Shown here: positions 9,771 through 18,962 of the stretch, in pieces | Position numbering within the stretch: the stretch's first letter is position 1 | Layout: each line of letters starts with the position of its first letter | NCBI GenBank assembly: GCA_030674185.1 | Contig: CM060312.1 | Coordinates: 29,277,335-29,309,834 of the forward strand | DNA length: 32,500 bases | Direction: 5' to 3' | Source of the DNA: Monoplex corrugatus | Lineage: Eukaryota > Mollusca > Gastropoda > Littorinimorpha > Ranellidae | The notes under the pieces: model-generated | Seen by the model: only the letters and a program-made list of their open reading frames with translations | The model's database searches: none | What the model was told of the DNA's origin: nothing | Made by a program: the position numbers and the translations under genes

Positions 9771-11015
9771 TCAATCGCTTCACCATCTCCTCCAACTGCT
9801 CCACGCGCTCCATCAGATTGCTCCATCAACTCCATGAAGGGCTTCTTCGGCTCCATCGGTTGCTCCATTGTCCCTCCTTCCAGCTCCACCAGTTTCCTCC
9901 ACCAACTCCACCAGTTGCTTCACCATCTCCATCAGTGGCTCCATGAACTTTCACCAACTGCTCCACCGAGTCCATCAATTGCTCCATGAAATCCGTCGAT
10001 AGCTCCATCAAACCCCATCCCTTGATCCACGAACTCCACCGACTGCTCCACCAGCTCCAACAACCGCTCCGCTAACGCCATCAAGTGCTCCATCAACTCC
10101 CTCAGATGCTCCACCAACTCCCTTGACTGCTCCACAAACTCTACAGTTGCTCCATTTACATGATCAGTCGCTCCATTAACACCATCAGTTGCTCCATCAA
10201 TACCATCAGTCGCTCCATCAACACCATCAGTCGCTCCATAAACACCATCAGTTGTTCCATCAACACCATCAGTTGCTCCATTAACACCATCAATTGTTCC
10301 ATCAACACTATCAGTCGCTCCATTAACATCATCAGTTGCTCCATTAACACCATCAATTGTTCCATCAACACCATCAGTTGCTCCATCAACACCATCAGTC
10401 GCTCCATCAACACCATCAGTTGCTCCATCAACACCATCAGTTGCGCCATCAACACCATAAACTGCTCCATCAACACCGTCAGTTGCTCCATCAACACCAT
10501 CAGTTGCCCTGTCAACACCATCAGTTGTCATTCCCATTAATCACCGTCAGTTGCTCCATCAACACCATCAGTTGCTCCATCAACACCATCAGTTGCTCCA
10601 TCAACACCATCAGTTGCTCCATCAACACCATCAGTTGCTCCATCAACACCATCAGTTGCTCCATCAACACCATCAATTGCCCCAACAATTCATCAATCGC
10701 TCCAAAAACTCCATTATTTACTCCATCAACTATACCAATTGCTCTCCCAACTCCATTAATTGCTCCCATGTACTCCACCAGCAGCTGTGCCAACTCCATC
10801 AATTGCTCCAACAATGCCATCAATTGCTCCACCAACTCGATCAATTGCTCCAAAAACTCCATCCATTGCTTAAAAAAAATTGCTCCATGTACTCCATCAA
10901 CTGCTTCCACCAAATCCATCAATTGATCCATCAGCTCCATCGATTGTCCCAACACTTTCATTAATTGCTCCGTCAACTCCATCACCTTTCCTAGTTGTTC
11001 CACTAATGCAATCAC
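9771..11015. repeat. 21 bp minisatellite, about 59 copies
   Basis: The unit consists of TCCATCAACACCATCAG plus TTGC, with TCGC as a variant. The core at about 10150-10680 is nearly uniform. Both flanks (9771-10150 and 10680-11015) are decayed, with AACTCCATCA and shorter variants. Since 21 is seven codons and the unit has no stop in most frames, long frames exist on both strands. The minus-strand frame (164 codons at 10521-11015) reads as seven-residue units like MVLMEQL, a heptad with hydrophobic a/d positions. I treat it as non-coding because three frames behave alike and the frames break at every indel. Confidence 0.96.
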
Positions 11016-11199
11016 TTCATTCAGTAGGTAAGGTTAAATGTTGCTGGACAATACATGCAAGGGAATAAAAAAAAAGTTAACTTTTTTACCTCATGAGGGA
11101 GAAAGGTCAATCATCGACAAATATCATATTTCCCGTCCTTATATGAAAAAAAAAAGTTGACGGTTAGGTTTATAAGATATTGACTTTCTCTGTGTGCAT

Positions 11200-11224
11200 A
11201 CACAGAACACACACACACACACAC

Positions 11225-11255
<31 letters not shown>

Positions 11256-11268
11256 CACACACACACAC

Positions 11269-11307
<39 letters not shown>

Positions 11308-11353
11308 GCCACAAGAGAGAGAGAGAGAGAGAGAGAGAGCCAGAGACAGCGAC

Positions 11354-11384
<31 letters not shown>

Positions 11385-11670
11385 AGGGAGGGAGAGAGAG
11401 AAGAGAGAGACAGACAGAGACAGAGAGAGAGAGACAGAGACAGACAGACATACAGAGATACAAAGACAGAAAAAGAGATAGAAGAAAAGAGAGCAAGAGA
11501 GAGGGGGAGAGAGGGAAAGGAAAGAAAGAATGAGAGAAAGAGAAAGAGAAAGAGAGCGAGAGAGAGAGAGAGAGAAAGAAAGAAAGAGAGAGAGAGAAAG
11601 TAAGAAAGACAGAGAGGGAGAAAAAGAGTAAGAGAGGGGGTAAACAGACAGACAGACAGACAGACAAATG
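11200..11670. repeat. Compound (CA)n/(GA)n/(GACA)n microsatellite
   Basis: CA repeats with ACAAC interruptions (about 11200-11306) run into about 350 bp of GA, GACA and GAAA repeats ending with CAGA units near 11670. All long frames here are simple-sequence translations. Confidence 0.95.
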
Positions 11671-11760
11671 GGATGATCCCGCAGAGTAACAATACAAGTT
11701 GCCAAGAGACAGAAATTGATAGAAAACTGGCGGGGGGTACTGCACACACACACATAAAAC

Positions 11761-11822
11761 CGCCACTCATGTTGTTCAAACGGCGCAGCACCTTGAACAG
11801 GGCTCTGGTGTCCATAGACAGG
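11761..11822 (-). other. Candidate short exon, unidentified
   Basis: On the minus strand a 62 bp island lies between an AG (GACACAG before 11822) and a possible GT donor after 11761. It reads [19 protein letters not shown] from the ATG at 11815, with GC-rich third positions (GCC CTG TTC AAG GTG CTG CGC), quite unlike the surrounding simple sequence. The upstream acceptor lacks a good pyrimidine tract, and the frame runs on into CA repeats if not spliced. I cannot name a family. It could be chance. Confidence 0.2.
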
Positions 11823-11855
11823 CTGTGTCTTTCTCATTGAAATACACGCCAATTC

Positions 11856-12011
11856 TCTCTGTGTCTCTTTCAGTCTGTCTGTCTCTGTCTGTCTGTCTGT
11901 CTCTGTCTGTCTGTCTGTCTCTGTGTCTCTGTCTGTCTGTCTGTCTCTGTCTGTCTGTCTCTGTCTGTCTGTCTGTCTCTCTCACCCTCACTCTCTGTCT
12001 CTGTTTCTTTC

Positions 12012-12044
<33 letters not shown>

Positions 12045-12050
12045 GTGTCT
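11856..12050. repeat. (TCTG)n tract
   Basis: About 195 bp of TCTG and TCTC units, with short CACTCTC interruptions. Frames are Ser-Val-Cys-Leu repeats on the plus strand and Arg-Gln-Thr-Asp repeats on the minus strand. Confidence 0.95.
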
Positions 12051-12355
12051 TCCTTCAAAATCGAAGGCAGAGGCGACCAGACTATCGTCGCACTTCATGT
12101 GACTACTACTACAGGTACGGTCCAGCACTATGCCACGCAGACACTGGGTCACACTGCTGTTTTTTTCCAGAGAAAATGCCCTTCGGAAGTTAACACATTT
12201 CGAAGAGAAACGCACAGACAAACGTACGGACATGTGAAGGCAAGCGATTTTTCAGCATTCCCTTCTAAACACTTTCTATCAATCCCTCCCAATTTATTTT
12301 ACCAACCGAATATTCACCCAGTTTTTTTTTTTAATTCAAGCTGACATTTTTCAAC
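12051..12355. other. Unique DNA, no confident gene
   Basis: A plus-strand stretch at 12056-12112 ([21 protein letters not shown]) follows the pyrimidine-rich TCTG tract and is followed by CAG then GTACGG, so it has the form of an exon with acceptor and donor. Alternative frames are also open, the reading has no recognised domain, and I do not call it. Confidence 0.3.
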
Positions 12356-12442
12356 CTGACAATGACAGTCCCTCCAGGCATCACATTGTTCTTCACCCAC
12401 TGCATAGCATTCAAGGTCCCGATGACCGTACGTTCGTGTTAT
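12356..12442 (-). pseudogene. Candidate exon fragment, subtilase-like (S8), frameshifted
   Basis: On the minus strand an 87 bp segment lies between CTGCTGTCAG (acceptor-like) and CAG followed by GTTGAA (donor-like). It reads IGTLNAMQWVKNNVMPGG and then TVIV, ending in a partial AG codon. In proteinase K-like subtilases the helix ending in a WV pair is followed by a Pro-containing turn and V(I/V)xMSLG; a phase-1 splice after VIV plus AG would fit a following S-M-S-L. The first codons are in another frame (NTNV), so there is a one-base shift or a sequence error, and the in-frame start meets a TAA. No neighbouring exon was found. This identification is from pattern memory only. Confidence 0.3.
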
Positions 12443-12610
12443 CTGACAGCAGTCACCGCGGGTCGCCCACAGACTAATCATCTGTGATTAGCGGTCCCAA
12501 CTTGCCGACTGTGTGTGTTCGTGGGAGGTCTGGCGCGGGCCGGAGTTCGAGGAGACGTGCTGCTCTTCCTCGACTCGACTCGACTCGACCGACCTTTCGC
12601 AAGAAAGGGG
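12443..12610. other. Non-coding DNA with a small hairpin
   Basis: A perfect 7 bp stem, CTAATCA at 12474-12480 and TGATTAG at 12485-12491, encloses a 4 nt loop. A short CGACT repeat lies near 12571-12590. Nothing else was recognised. Confidence 0.5.
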
Positions 12611-12628
12611 TTTAGGCTGATAAAACAC

Positions 12629-12641
12629 CAGTTTAAAATAT
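12629..12641. repeat. 13 bp target-site duplication, left copy
   Basis: CAGTTTAAAATAT occurs here and again at 13010-13022, immediately bracketing the retrotransposon fragment. The first C of the right copy could also be element sequence, so the duplication is 12-13 bp. Confidence 0.9.
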
Positions 12642-13009
12642 CATCATCATCAGGTGCCTTGCCGCATGGCGTTGGCTATCATGGACTTCCACCTGTCTCT
12701 ATCTCTTGTTGCCTCAAGCATCTCTTCCACCCTCCCTGTCTTCAGCCACTCTGCAAGTCCGTCTAGTATCTTCTCCCTGGGTCTACCTGGTGCTCTCTTT
12801 CCCTCCAGCTTTCCCGTTGTGACCAGGTGCTCCAATTCCCCTTTCCTCATAAAATGGCCTATAAACGATGCCTGTCTTTTCCTAATCTTCCTTATGAATG
12901 ATTTTCTTGTGTCTGCCTCCATCAAGACTGTCTCGTTTGTTTTCTTTGTTGTCCATGGAACTCTCAACATTCTCCTTAGAAACCACATCTCGGCTGCCTC
13001 AATCTTGTT
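12642..13009 (-). mobile_element. 5'-truncated non-LTR retrotransposon, copy 2
   Basis: This is the same family as copies 1 and 3. On the minus strand it encodes NKIEAAEMWFLRRMLRVPWT, KKTNETVLMEADTRKSFIRK, IRKRQASFIGHFMRKGELEH and GRPREKILDGLAEWL, ending RQGT with the stop TGA inside the (TGA)n tail at 12642-12652. It is open throughout its 120-odd codons but truncated to 368 bp, so it cannot encode a functional enzyme. Truncation at the 5' side with an intact tail is what target-primed reverse transcription produces. Confidence 0.92.
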
Positions 13010-13022
13010 CAGTTTAAAATAT
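13010..13022. repeat. 13 bp target-site duplication, right copy
   Basis: This is the second copy of CAGTTTAAAATAT. It is followed by AGAC, which continues the interrupted family 5 repeat. Confidence 0.9.
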
Positions 13023-13326
13023 AGACAAAACATAATCTAGGTAGGTCCTAAGGGTCCAAGTTCATGGGTTTATGTGCAGGCTGACGGTTTGTGCCACGAT
13101 CACTATACACATGGCACGTGTGACGTTAGTGCATAAATTATGGAATTCGTTACGAGCGCGGAGACATCATCTTGAGAGACTGAAACTGAAACTGAAACTG
13201 ACAGCGGGAAGGACACACAGCAAGCGACAGTTAGCCAGAAGGATCAGATTTCAGAAAACTGTTGATCATAAGAAGACATGATAACGAATATCAGTGAAAA
13301 ACAGAGACCATGAACATCAGTGTATA

Positions 13327-13620
13327 TGGATGGTAACACAACTACTGACACTGTGACTGAAGCTGATGGCAGACCTAATAGATATATTTCATCAGAAAAC
13401 AAAACTGACTCTAAAGTCGGGCACAATAATGCAGATACCCCTCATGCCCAGAAACACAAGTTACTGTTGATAGGCAAGATGTCCGTACTGCAGATGTTAT
13501 TGCGTGTATCAAAGACACAGTTCGAGAAGTACATCTACGCAGATTTCTTGATAGTAACACCGATGATGTGAAGGATGATTCCAGTAACAGTGCTGGAGAG
13601 AACGGTAGTATCTGGACCCA
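13327..13620 (+). pseudogene. Coding-like, frameshifted stretch of unknown origin
   Basis: One plus frame reads MDGNTTTDTVTEADGRPN and continues polar to about 13450. A second frame then reads VTVDRQDVRTADVIACIKD, TVREVHLRRFLDSNTDDVKD and DSSNSAGENGSIWTH to 13620, running in frame into the 48 bp array. The composition (acidic/polar, few stops) looks like old coding sequence with one frameshift, but I recognise no domain. It may be a fragment of a mobile-element ORF or chance. Confidence 0.2.
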
Positions 13621-14690
13621 TCATAACAGACACAGTAATCATTCATACCAGTCTGTTCATTATATCTATCATAACAGACACAGTAATCATCCATACCAGT
13701 CTGTTCATTATATCTATCATAACAGACACAGTAATCATTCAACATCTTCTTTATCTATCATAAACCAGTATTCCTGTTCATTATATCTATCATAACAGAC
13801 ACAGTAATCATTCATACCAGTCTGTTCATTATATCTATCATAACAGACACAGTAATCATTCATACCAGTCTGTTCATTATATCATCATAACAGACACAGT
13901 AATCATTCATACCAGTCTGTTCATTATATCTATCATAACAGACACAGTAATCATTCATACCAGTCTGTTCATTATATCTATCATAACAGACACAGTAATC
14001 ATTCACACCAGTCTGTTCATTATATCTATCATAACAGACACAGTAATCATTCAACCAGTCTGTTCATTATATCTATCATAACAGACACAGTAATCATTCA
14101 TACCAGTCTGTTCATTATATCTATCATAACAGACACAGTAATCATTCATACCAGTCTGTTCATTATATCCATCATAACAGACACAGTAATCATTCATACC
14201 AGTCTGTTCATTATATCTATCATAACAGACACAGACATCTAATCTCATTATTTCACAACCAGTCTGTTCATTATATCTATCATAACAGACACAGTAATCA
14301 TTCATACCAGTCTGTTCATTATATCTATCATAACAGACACAGTAATCATTCATACCAGTCTGTTCATTATATCTATCATAACAGACACAGTAATCATTCA
14401 TACCAGTCTGTTCATTATATCTATCATAACAGACACAGTAATCATTCATACCAGTCTGTTCATTATATCTATCATAACAGACACAGTAATCATTCAACCA
14501 GTCTGTTCATTATATCTATCATAACAGACACAGTAATCATTCATACCAGTCTGTTCATTATATCTATCATAACAGACACAGTAATCATTCACACCAGTCT
14601 GTTCATTATATCTATCATAACAGACACAGTAATCATTCATACCAGTCTGTTCATTATATCTATCATACACACAGTAAATAACATCAACAT
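13617..14690. repeat. 48 bp minisatellite, about 22 copies
   Basis: The unit contains CATAACAGACACAGTAATCA, then TTCATACCAGTCTG and TTCATTATATCTAT. A few copies are shortened or interrupted (near 13739-13765, 14229-14256). As 48 is 16 codons, the minus frame reads MNDYCVCYDRYNEQTG repeatedly for up to 148 codons. Two other frames are also open, so this is not taken as coding. Confidence 0.97.
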
Positions 14691-14900
14691 TTCAGTTGTC
14701 ATTATATCTGACTGTGCATTAAGTATTTCAGTGACAGGAGTCTTGCCATTATTGATGTACATCAACTGTAGCAGTTAACTTATTACTATGATCTGGTTGT
14801 CATGTCGTGAAACCACTCCGTCTCCCCCTGTTCCTTTGTGAATGGGTCGAAAAGACCTAATACATTAAATCGTTCAATCATTCAATCATTCAATCTCTGT
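14691..14900. other. Unique non-coding DNA
   Basis: No recognised feature except three ATTCAATC-type units near 14870-14893. Confidence 0.5.
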
Positions 14901-15091
14901 GTCTCTCTCTTGCATGCACGCGTATCACATACACACATACACACAAAAATACACTCTCTCTCCTGCCTCTGTCTCTGTCTGTCGGTCTGTCTGTCTGTCT
15001 GTCTCTGTCTCTCTGCCAGTCTCTCTCTGTCTCTGTCTGTCTGTACTCTCTCTCTCTGTTGTCTCTCTCTTGTCTCTGCTCTCTCTTTATT
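14900..15091. repeat. (CA)n and (CT/TCTG)n low-complexity tract
   Basis: A short CA segment (about 14927-14947) is followed by CT, TCTG and TCTGT repeats up to about 15085. Frames on both strands are simple-sequence peptides. Confidence 0.9.
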
Positions 15092-15355
15092 TTTACCCAC
15101 ACCATTAAGGTAGCCATGCTCCGTTGTCAGGTATGTGTGTACGTACATACTGGGACTTTCCCGTTTCCATAAGTCACAGGACACTGGAAGGGCTTACATT
15201 ATCTGTAGAGTGCCCGCGCGCGTGTATATACACACGGAGGGGGTTCAGGCATTTGCAGGTCTGCATTTAAGTGATCTTCACCTGGGAAATTGGAAAAAAA
15301 AAATCCACCTCCACCCTTTACTCACGAGGGTGGTGACCAAGCACGCTTGTTAACG
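15092..15355 (-). mobile_element. SINE family 3 copy (body)
   Basis: On the plus strand the order TTTTTACCCAC, GTAGCCATGCTCCGTTGTC, TTCCCGTTTCCATAAG, GTATATACACACGGAGGGGG, TTCAGGCATTTGCAGGTCTG and CACCTCCACCCTTTACTCAC is the antisense of a mollusc SINE body that I recall. It should be preceded on the minus strand by a tRNA-like head. Here the head side (right, about 15340-15390) is lost and replaced by inverted 18 bp minisatellite units. It is diverged, so an old copy. Confidence 0.55.
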
Positions 15356-15388
15356 CCCTATCGGTATATACTCAGCCCTATCGGTATG
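15355..15388. repeat. Two inverted units of the 18 bp minisatellite
   Basis: CCCTATCGGTAT, TACTCAGCCCTATCGGTAT is the reverse complement of the 18 bp unit found in the array at 16408-16815, with one extra TA. It is an isolated seed about 1 kb from the array and in the opposite orientation. Confidence 0.85.
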
Positions 15389-15752
15389 GAAGCAGGTGTT
15401 TTCCATCCCACACATCCGGACTAAATCCTCCCCAGGAACACTTAGCACTGGCAACAGGGTCTGGTCCATGTATCTCAGAGTCTCTGCCATCGGTGGTCAG
15501 CCAGCGCGCATAGCCTGCAAAAAAGTTACTACATACCACTTTTATTTCATGTACACTCTTCATGTTTTAGAAACATCACAAAGTTGTTCATATGGAATGA
15601 TTTAAAGAAGATACTTTCTTTAGTGCACATTAGATCGAAATAGAACTGACTACCGACATGATTAAATGGCTTTGAATAATTTGTTGGAGGTGCCAAAAAA
15701 AAAGTATCACCGTTCGCTGTAAAAGCAAACGAGACCATAAGTAGGTCGGGAT
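15389..15752. other. Unique non-coding DNA
   Basis: No gene recognised. A 61-codon minus-strand frame at 15378-15563 has no known domain. The last bases GGGAT (15748-15752) are repeated at 16244-16248 and may be a short target-site duplication of the next element. Confidence 0.45.
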
Positions 15753-16243
15753 CATCATCATCGTCATCATCAGGTGCCCTGCCGCATGGCGTTGGCGACC
15801 ATGGACTTCCAACCATCTCTATCTCTCGTTGCCCCCAGCATCTCCCCCACCCTCCTCATCCCCAGCCACTCTGCAAGTCCGTCCAGCATTCTCTCCCTGG
15901 GTCTACCTGGTGCTCTCTTTCCCTCCAGCTTTCCCGTTGTGACCAGGTGCTCCAAATCCCCCTTCCTCACAAAATGGCCTATAAATGTTGCCTGTCTTTT
16001 CCTAATCTTCCTTATGAGTGATCTACTTGTGTCTGCCTCCATCAAGACTGTCTCGTTTGTTTTCTTTGCTGTCCATGGAACTCTCAACATTCTTCTGAGA
16101 AACCACATCTCGGCTGCCTCAATCTTGCTCTGGCTTTGCTTGCTGACTGTCCACGCTTCGCATCCGTACAACAGTATTGGTTCTATATAACATTCAAGGA
16201 CTCTCTTTCTGAAGTTAATTGATAGGCATTTGTTGGTAAGAAT
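15753..16243 (-). mobile_element. 5'-truncated non-LTR retrotransposon, copy 3 (most intact)
   Basis: On the minus strand this encodes about 155 codons without a stop: ILTNKCLSINFRKRVLECYI, EPILLYGCEAWTVSKQSQS, KIEAAEMWFLRRMLRVPWT, RKRQATFIGHFVRKGDLEHL, GKRAPGRPRERMLDGLAEWL and KSMVANAMRQGT, with the TGA stop forming the start of the (TGA)n tail at 15753-15776. It is the best guide to the family: it keeps the LYGCEAWT segment deleted in copy 1. It is truncated where copy 1 still continues (thumb motif missing). Only GGGAT flanks both ends, so the duplication is weak or decayed. Confidence 0.9.
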
Positions 16244-16407
16244 GGGATAGGGAGGCCAAATTGTACCAAAGAATTTTGAATTAGTGGATATCTAACTTAA
16301 TCGTGACCTTTCCACTCTCACTGTGTACACATGTATAATCCTCCAAAGCAATACATTTAAACGTTAAGCTGTAGATTTCGTAGATATTGTTGTGTATGCT
16401 GCTTTCA

Positions 16408-16815
16408 TACATACCGATAGGGCTGAGTATACCGATAGGGCTGAGTATGCCAATAGAGCTGAGTATGCCAATAGGCTGAGTATCTGAAGGCTGAGTATGC
16501 CGATAGGGCTGAGTATGCTGATAGGGCTGAGTATACAGATAGGGTTGAGTATACAGATAGGGCTGAGCATACCGATAGGGCTGAGCATACCGATAGGGCT
16601 GAGTATACCGATAGGGATGAGCATACCGATAGGGCCGAGTATGCCGATATGGCTGAGTATGCCGATAGGGCTGAGTATACCGATAGGGCTGAATATACCG
16701 ATAGGGTGAGTATACAGATAGGGTTGAGTGTGCCGATAGGGCTGAGTATACAGATAGGGTTGAGTATACAGATAGGGCTGAGTATACCGATAGGGCTGAG
16801 TATACCATTAGGGTG
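16408..16815. repeat. 18 bp minisatellite, about 22 copies
   Basis: The unit is CCGATAGGGCTGAGTATA. Variants at the first CpG read CAGATAGGG, CTGATAGGG and CCAATAG, and 17 bp copies also occur. Being six codons long, it leaves open frames on both strands (PIGLSI, ADRAEY, ALSVYS), including 184 and 138 codon minus-strand frames. None is coding. Confidence 0.97.
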
Positions 16816-16821
16816 TAACAC

Positions 16822-16890
16822 ACGCTCATACCCATGCCTCCCAGACCGAAATCAGTATCTTATCCGTTCGACAATCGCGCCCGTGAGCGA
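16822..16890 (-). tRNA. Degenerate tRNA-like sequence (SINE head remnant)
   Basis: On the minus strand GGGCGCGATTGTCGAACGGA, then TAAGATACTGATTTC and CATGGGTATGAG, follows the layout of a tRNA-derived SINE head (A-box region, then a damaged B box). It directly flanks the 18 bp array. It is unlikely to be a functional tRNA because the T arm is broken. Confidence 0.35.
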
Positions 16891-17033
16891 AAGTTGTTAA
16901 TAAAAGGTAACAGGTAACAGTGCAGGGTTAGGGGCAGGTGACAAAAGATGTGGTCAAGGTCAAGGTCAGATGTCACCTCAGCATATCGGTCAGCTTGGTT
17001 TTGCCAGAAACCCAAGGCTACTGTTCATTGAGA

Positions 17034-17058
17034 AAGAGAAAGAGAGGAGGGGGGGGGC

Positions 17059-17103
<45 letters not shown>

Positions 17104-17104
17104 A

Positions 17105-17135
<31 letters not shown>

Positions 17136-17169
17136 AAAAAGACAGACACAGATAGAGACAGAGAAAGAT

Positions 17170-17204
<35 letters not shown>

Positions 17205-17266
17205 CAGAGAAAGACAGAGACAGATACAGAGAGAGAGACAGAGAAACAGAGACAGACAGAGAGAGC

Positions 17267-17308
<42 letters not shown>

Positions 17309-17347
17309 AACAGAGAGAGACAGAGAAACAGAGAGACAGAGAGAGAG

Positions 17348-17404
<57 letters not shown>

Positions 17405-17416
17405 AGAGAGAGAGAG
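17034..17416. repeat. (GA)n polypurine tract with GACA units
   Basis: About 380 bp of GA repeats has interspersed GACA and GAAA units and ends with about 60 bp of nearly pure GA. Possible triplex-forming DNA. The 132-codon minus-strand Ser-Leu frame is an artefact. Confidence 0.96.
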
Positions 17417-17768
17417 GCATCACATTTTACGAGCGTTCCATTCCCACAGGGAGATTATTCACACGAAAGTAAACAGACTTGCACTGTCTGACCTTATGGC
17501 CCCTCGCTATCTCTATCTGGGAAGATAAACAAGGCATGGGTTTTCTTTTGTTTTGTCTTGTTTGTCTCGTTTTGTTTTGCGTTGTTTATTCGATTTGCTT
17601 GTTGAACTGCTTTCCCTTATGTTTTGTCCAACACTGGGTTTCAGTCCAGCCACAAATGTCGCAATAAAGACGAGACAAATAGTCGTGGAATTCATTTAAC
17701 ATTCACATAAAAACTGCGCTGTTTGCAGCCTGTCTGAACCGAACTGTGTAGATACACGCTCTATGGTC
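17417..17768. other. Non-coding DNA with (TTTTG)n-like stretch
   Basis: TTTTG/TTTGT units lie near 17538-17585. No gene, SINE head or splice-bounded coding island was seen. Confidence 0.5.
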
Positions 17769-17825
17769 CTATTGCTTCAATCAGTTTGGTGGTGTAAGCT
17801 TATAGTGTTTCATAAATCCTTTACA
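17769..17825 (+). mobile_element. SINE family 4 short fragment
   Basis: GTTTGGTGGTGTAAGCTTA and TAGTGTTTCATAAATCC align with GGTGGTGTCAGCTTAG and GTGTTTCATAGGTC of the family 4 copies at 18250, 31212 and 31735. Only this segment is kept. Confidence 0.55.
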
Positions 17826-17961
17826 TCAAACACAGAATAGCTAGTTGTGTTGTGATTCAGATCTTGAATTATTTACTTCATATATATGTTCCTTTTTTTG
17901 GTTTTTTTTTGAAGATAAGATACACAGATACACATGTCATTTACATGTAACCAAAATTACT

Positions 17962-18190
17962 CCAGTGATAGGCTGACACAATACCAGTATAAAATATAGA
18001 CTACGTAAAACAGCCTCAGGACCTGGCCAGGTCATGGGTTTATGTGCAGGCTTAAGGCTTGTGCCATGATCACTAAACACACAGCACCCGTGACGTTAGT
18101 GCATATGGATTTCGTTCCGAGCGCGGAGACGTCGTCTTGAGAAACTGAAACTGAAACTGAAACTGAAACTGAAATTGAAACTGAAAGTGA
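17962..18190 (+). mobile_element. SINE-like repeat family 5, uninterrupted copy
   Basis: ATAGGCTGA, ACCAGTATAAAATATAGAC, GGTCATGGGTTTATGTGCAG, GTGACGTTAGTGCATATGG and GAGCGCGGAGACGTCGTC are followed by six or more CTGAAA units. It is the intact counterpart of the split copy at 12611-13215 and supplies the pre-insertion sequence for non-LTR copy 2. Confidence 0.8.
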
Positions 18191-18249
18191 AATTTTTACA
18201 CCCACCCTCCTCCATTTTCCCTTCAGTTTCAGCCCTGCCTACGACCGTA

Positions 18250-18500
18250 AGATCTGGCCTGTTCTCTGTCCATCTTAACGCTCCTTATCATTTTGGTACT
18301 GTCAGCATAGTGTTTCATAGATCCTTTTCTCCTCCTCTTACGTATTTCAAGACCTTACTAGCGACCACGGTTTTGTGCAGGTTCAAGGGGTCTGCCGGAT
18401 GAAGTTGGCAGATCGGGAGAGCTCATATGGAATTATCCGAGTGCAATGAATCCCTCTTGAATAAATTTCCGAACTCGAGAAAACTGACTCCATGATCGTT
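18250..18500 (+). mobile_element. SINE family 4 body copy
   Basis: TCTGGCCTGTTCTCTGTCCA, GTCAGCATAGTGTTTCATAG, CGTATTTCAAGACCTTACTA, GGTTTTGTGCAGGTTCAAG, GAGCTCATATGGAATTATCC and GTGCAATGAATCCCTCTTG align in order with copies at 31212-31690 (minus) and 31735-31995 (plus). It begins about 60 bp after the family 5 tail. No tRNA head was seen here. Confidence 0.75.
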
Positions 18501-18605
18501 GTGTTGGTTGACGCCATTTTTACTTTTTTTTCGCCGCACGTTTGAAAGTTATGCTCACTATGTAACGACCTGCTTTATAGTAAATTTATGATCATGAAGT
18601 TCACA

Positions 18606-18608
<3 letters not shown>

Positions 18609-18666
<58 letters not shown>

Positions 18667-18890
18667 TCTTCTCTCTCTCAATCTCTTCTCACTCTCTCTT
18701 TCTTCCCTCTCTCTCTGTTTCTGTCTGTCTGTCTGTCTTCTCTGTCTCTCTGTTTCTGTCTGTCTGTCTTCTCTGTCTCTCTGTTTCTGTCTGTCTGTCT
18801 GTCTCTCTGTCTTTCCCATGCACGCACTCTCTCTCCTCTCTTTCCCATACTCTCCCCCCCCCCTCTCTCCTCTCCCCTTCTTTCTGTCTT
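18609..18890. repeat. (CT)n/(TCTG)n pyrimidine tract
   Basis: About 280 bp of CT, TCTG and CTCC repeats, including a short internal duplication of the segment CTGTCTGTCTTCTCTGTCTC. No coding content. Confidence 0.95.
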
Positions 18891-18962
18891 TCTCGATACA
18901 AAAACTCGTATGCTCGTAACTTGCTGTGTTTTCTATACAAAGAAATACGGAAAATAACGTTA

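Larger units (their letters stand above)
12611..13215 (+). mobile_element. SINE-like repeat family 5 copy, split by a retrotransposon
   Basis: The segments 12611-12641 and 13010-13215 together match the uninterrupted copy at 17962-18190: TAGGCTGA, ACCAGT, TAAAATATAGAC, TCATGGGTTTATGTGCAGG, TGACGTTAGTGCATA, CGAGCGCGGAGAC and a (CTGAAA)n tail at 13180-13200. The insertion at 12642-13009 is non-LTR copy 2, flanked by a 13 bp duplication of this repeat's own sequence. The tail microsatellite and size suggest a SINE, but no clear tRNA head was found. Confidence 0.75.

Noticed and set aside
9932..10537. Minus-strand 201-codon frame (DGVDGAT repeats)
   Set aside because: It is another phase of the 21 bp array. 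Frames on both strands are equally open.
12118..12180. Cysteine-containing short plus-strand reading after a pyrimidine tract
   Set aside because: No signal peptide, no known cysteine framework and competing open frames. Nothing beyond chance.
14051..14497. Minus-strand Cys/Tyr-rich 148-codon repeat protein
   Set aside because: It is produced by a 48 bp unit divisible by three. It ends at array indels, and plus-strand frames are also open.
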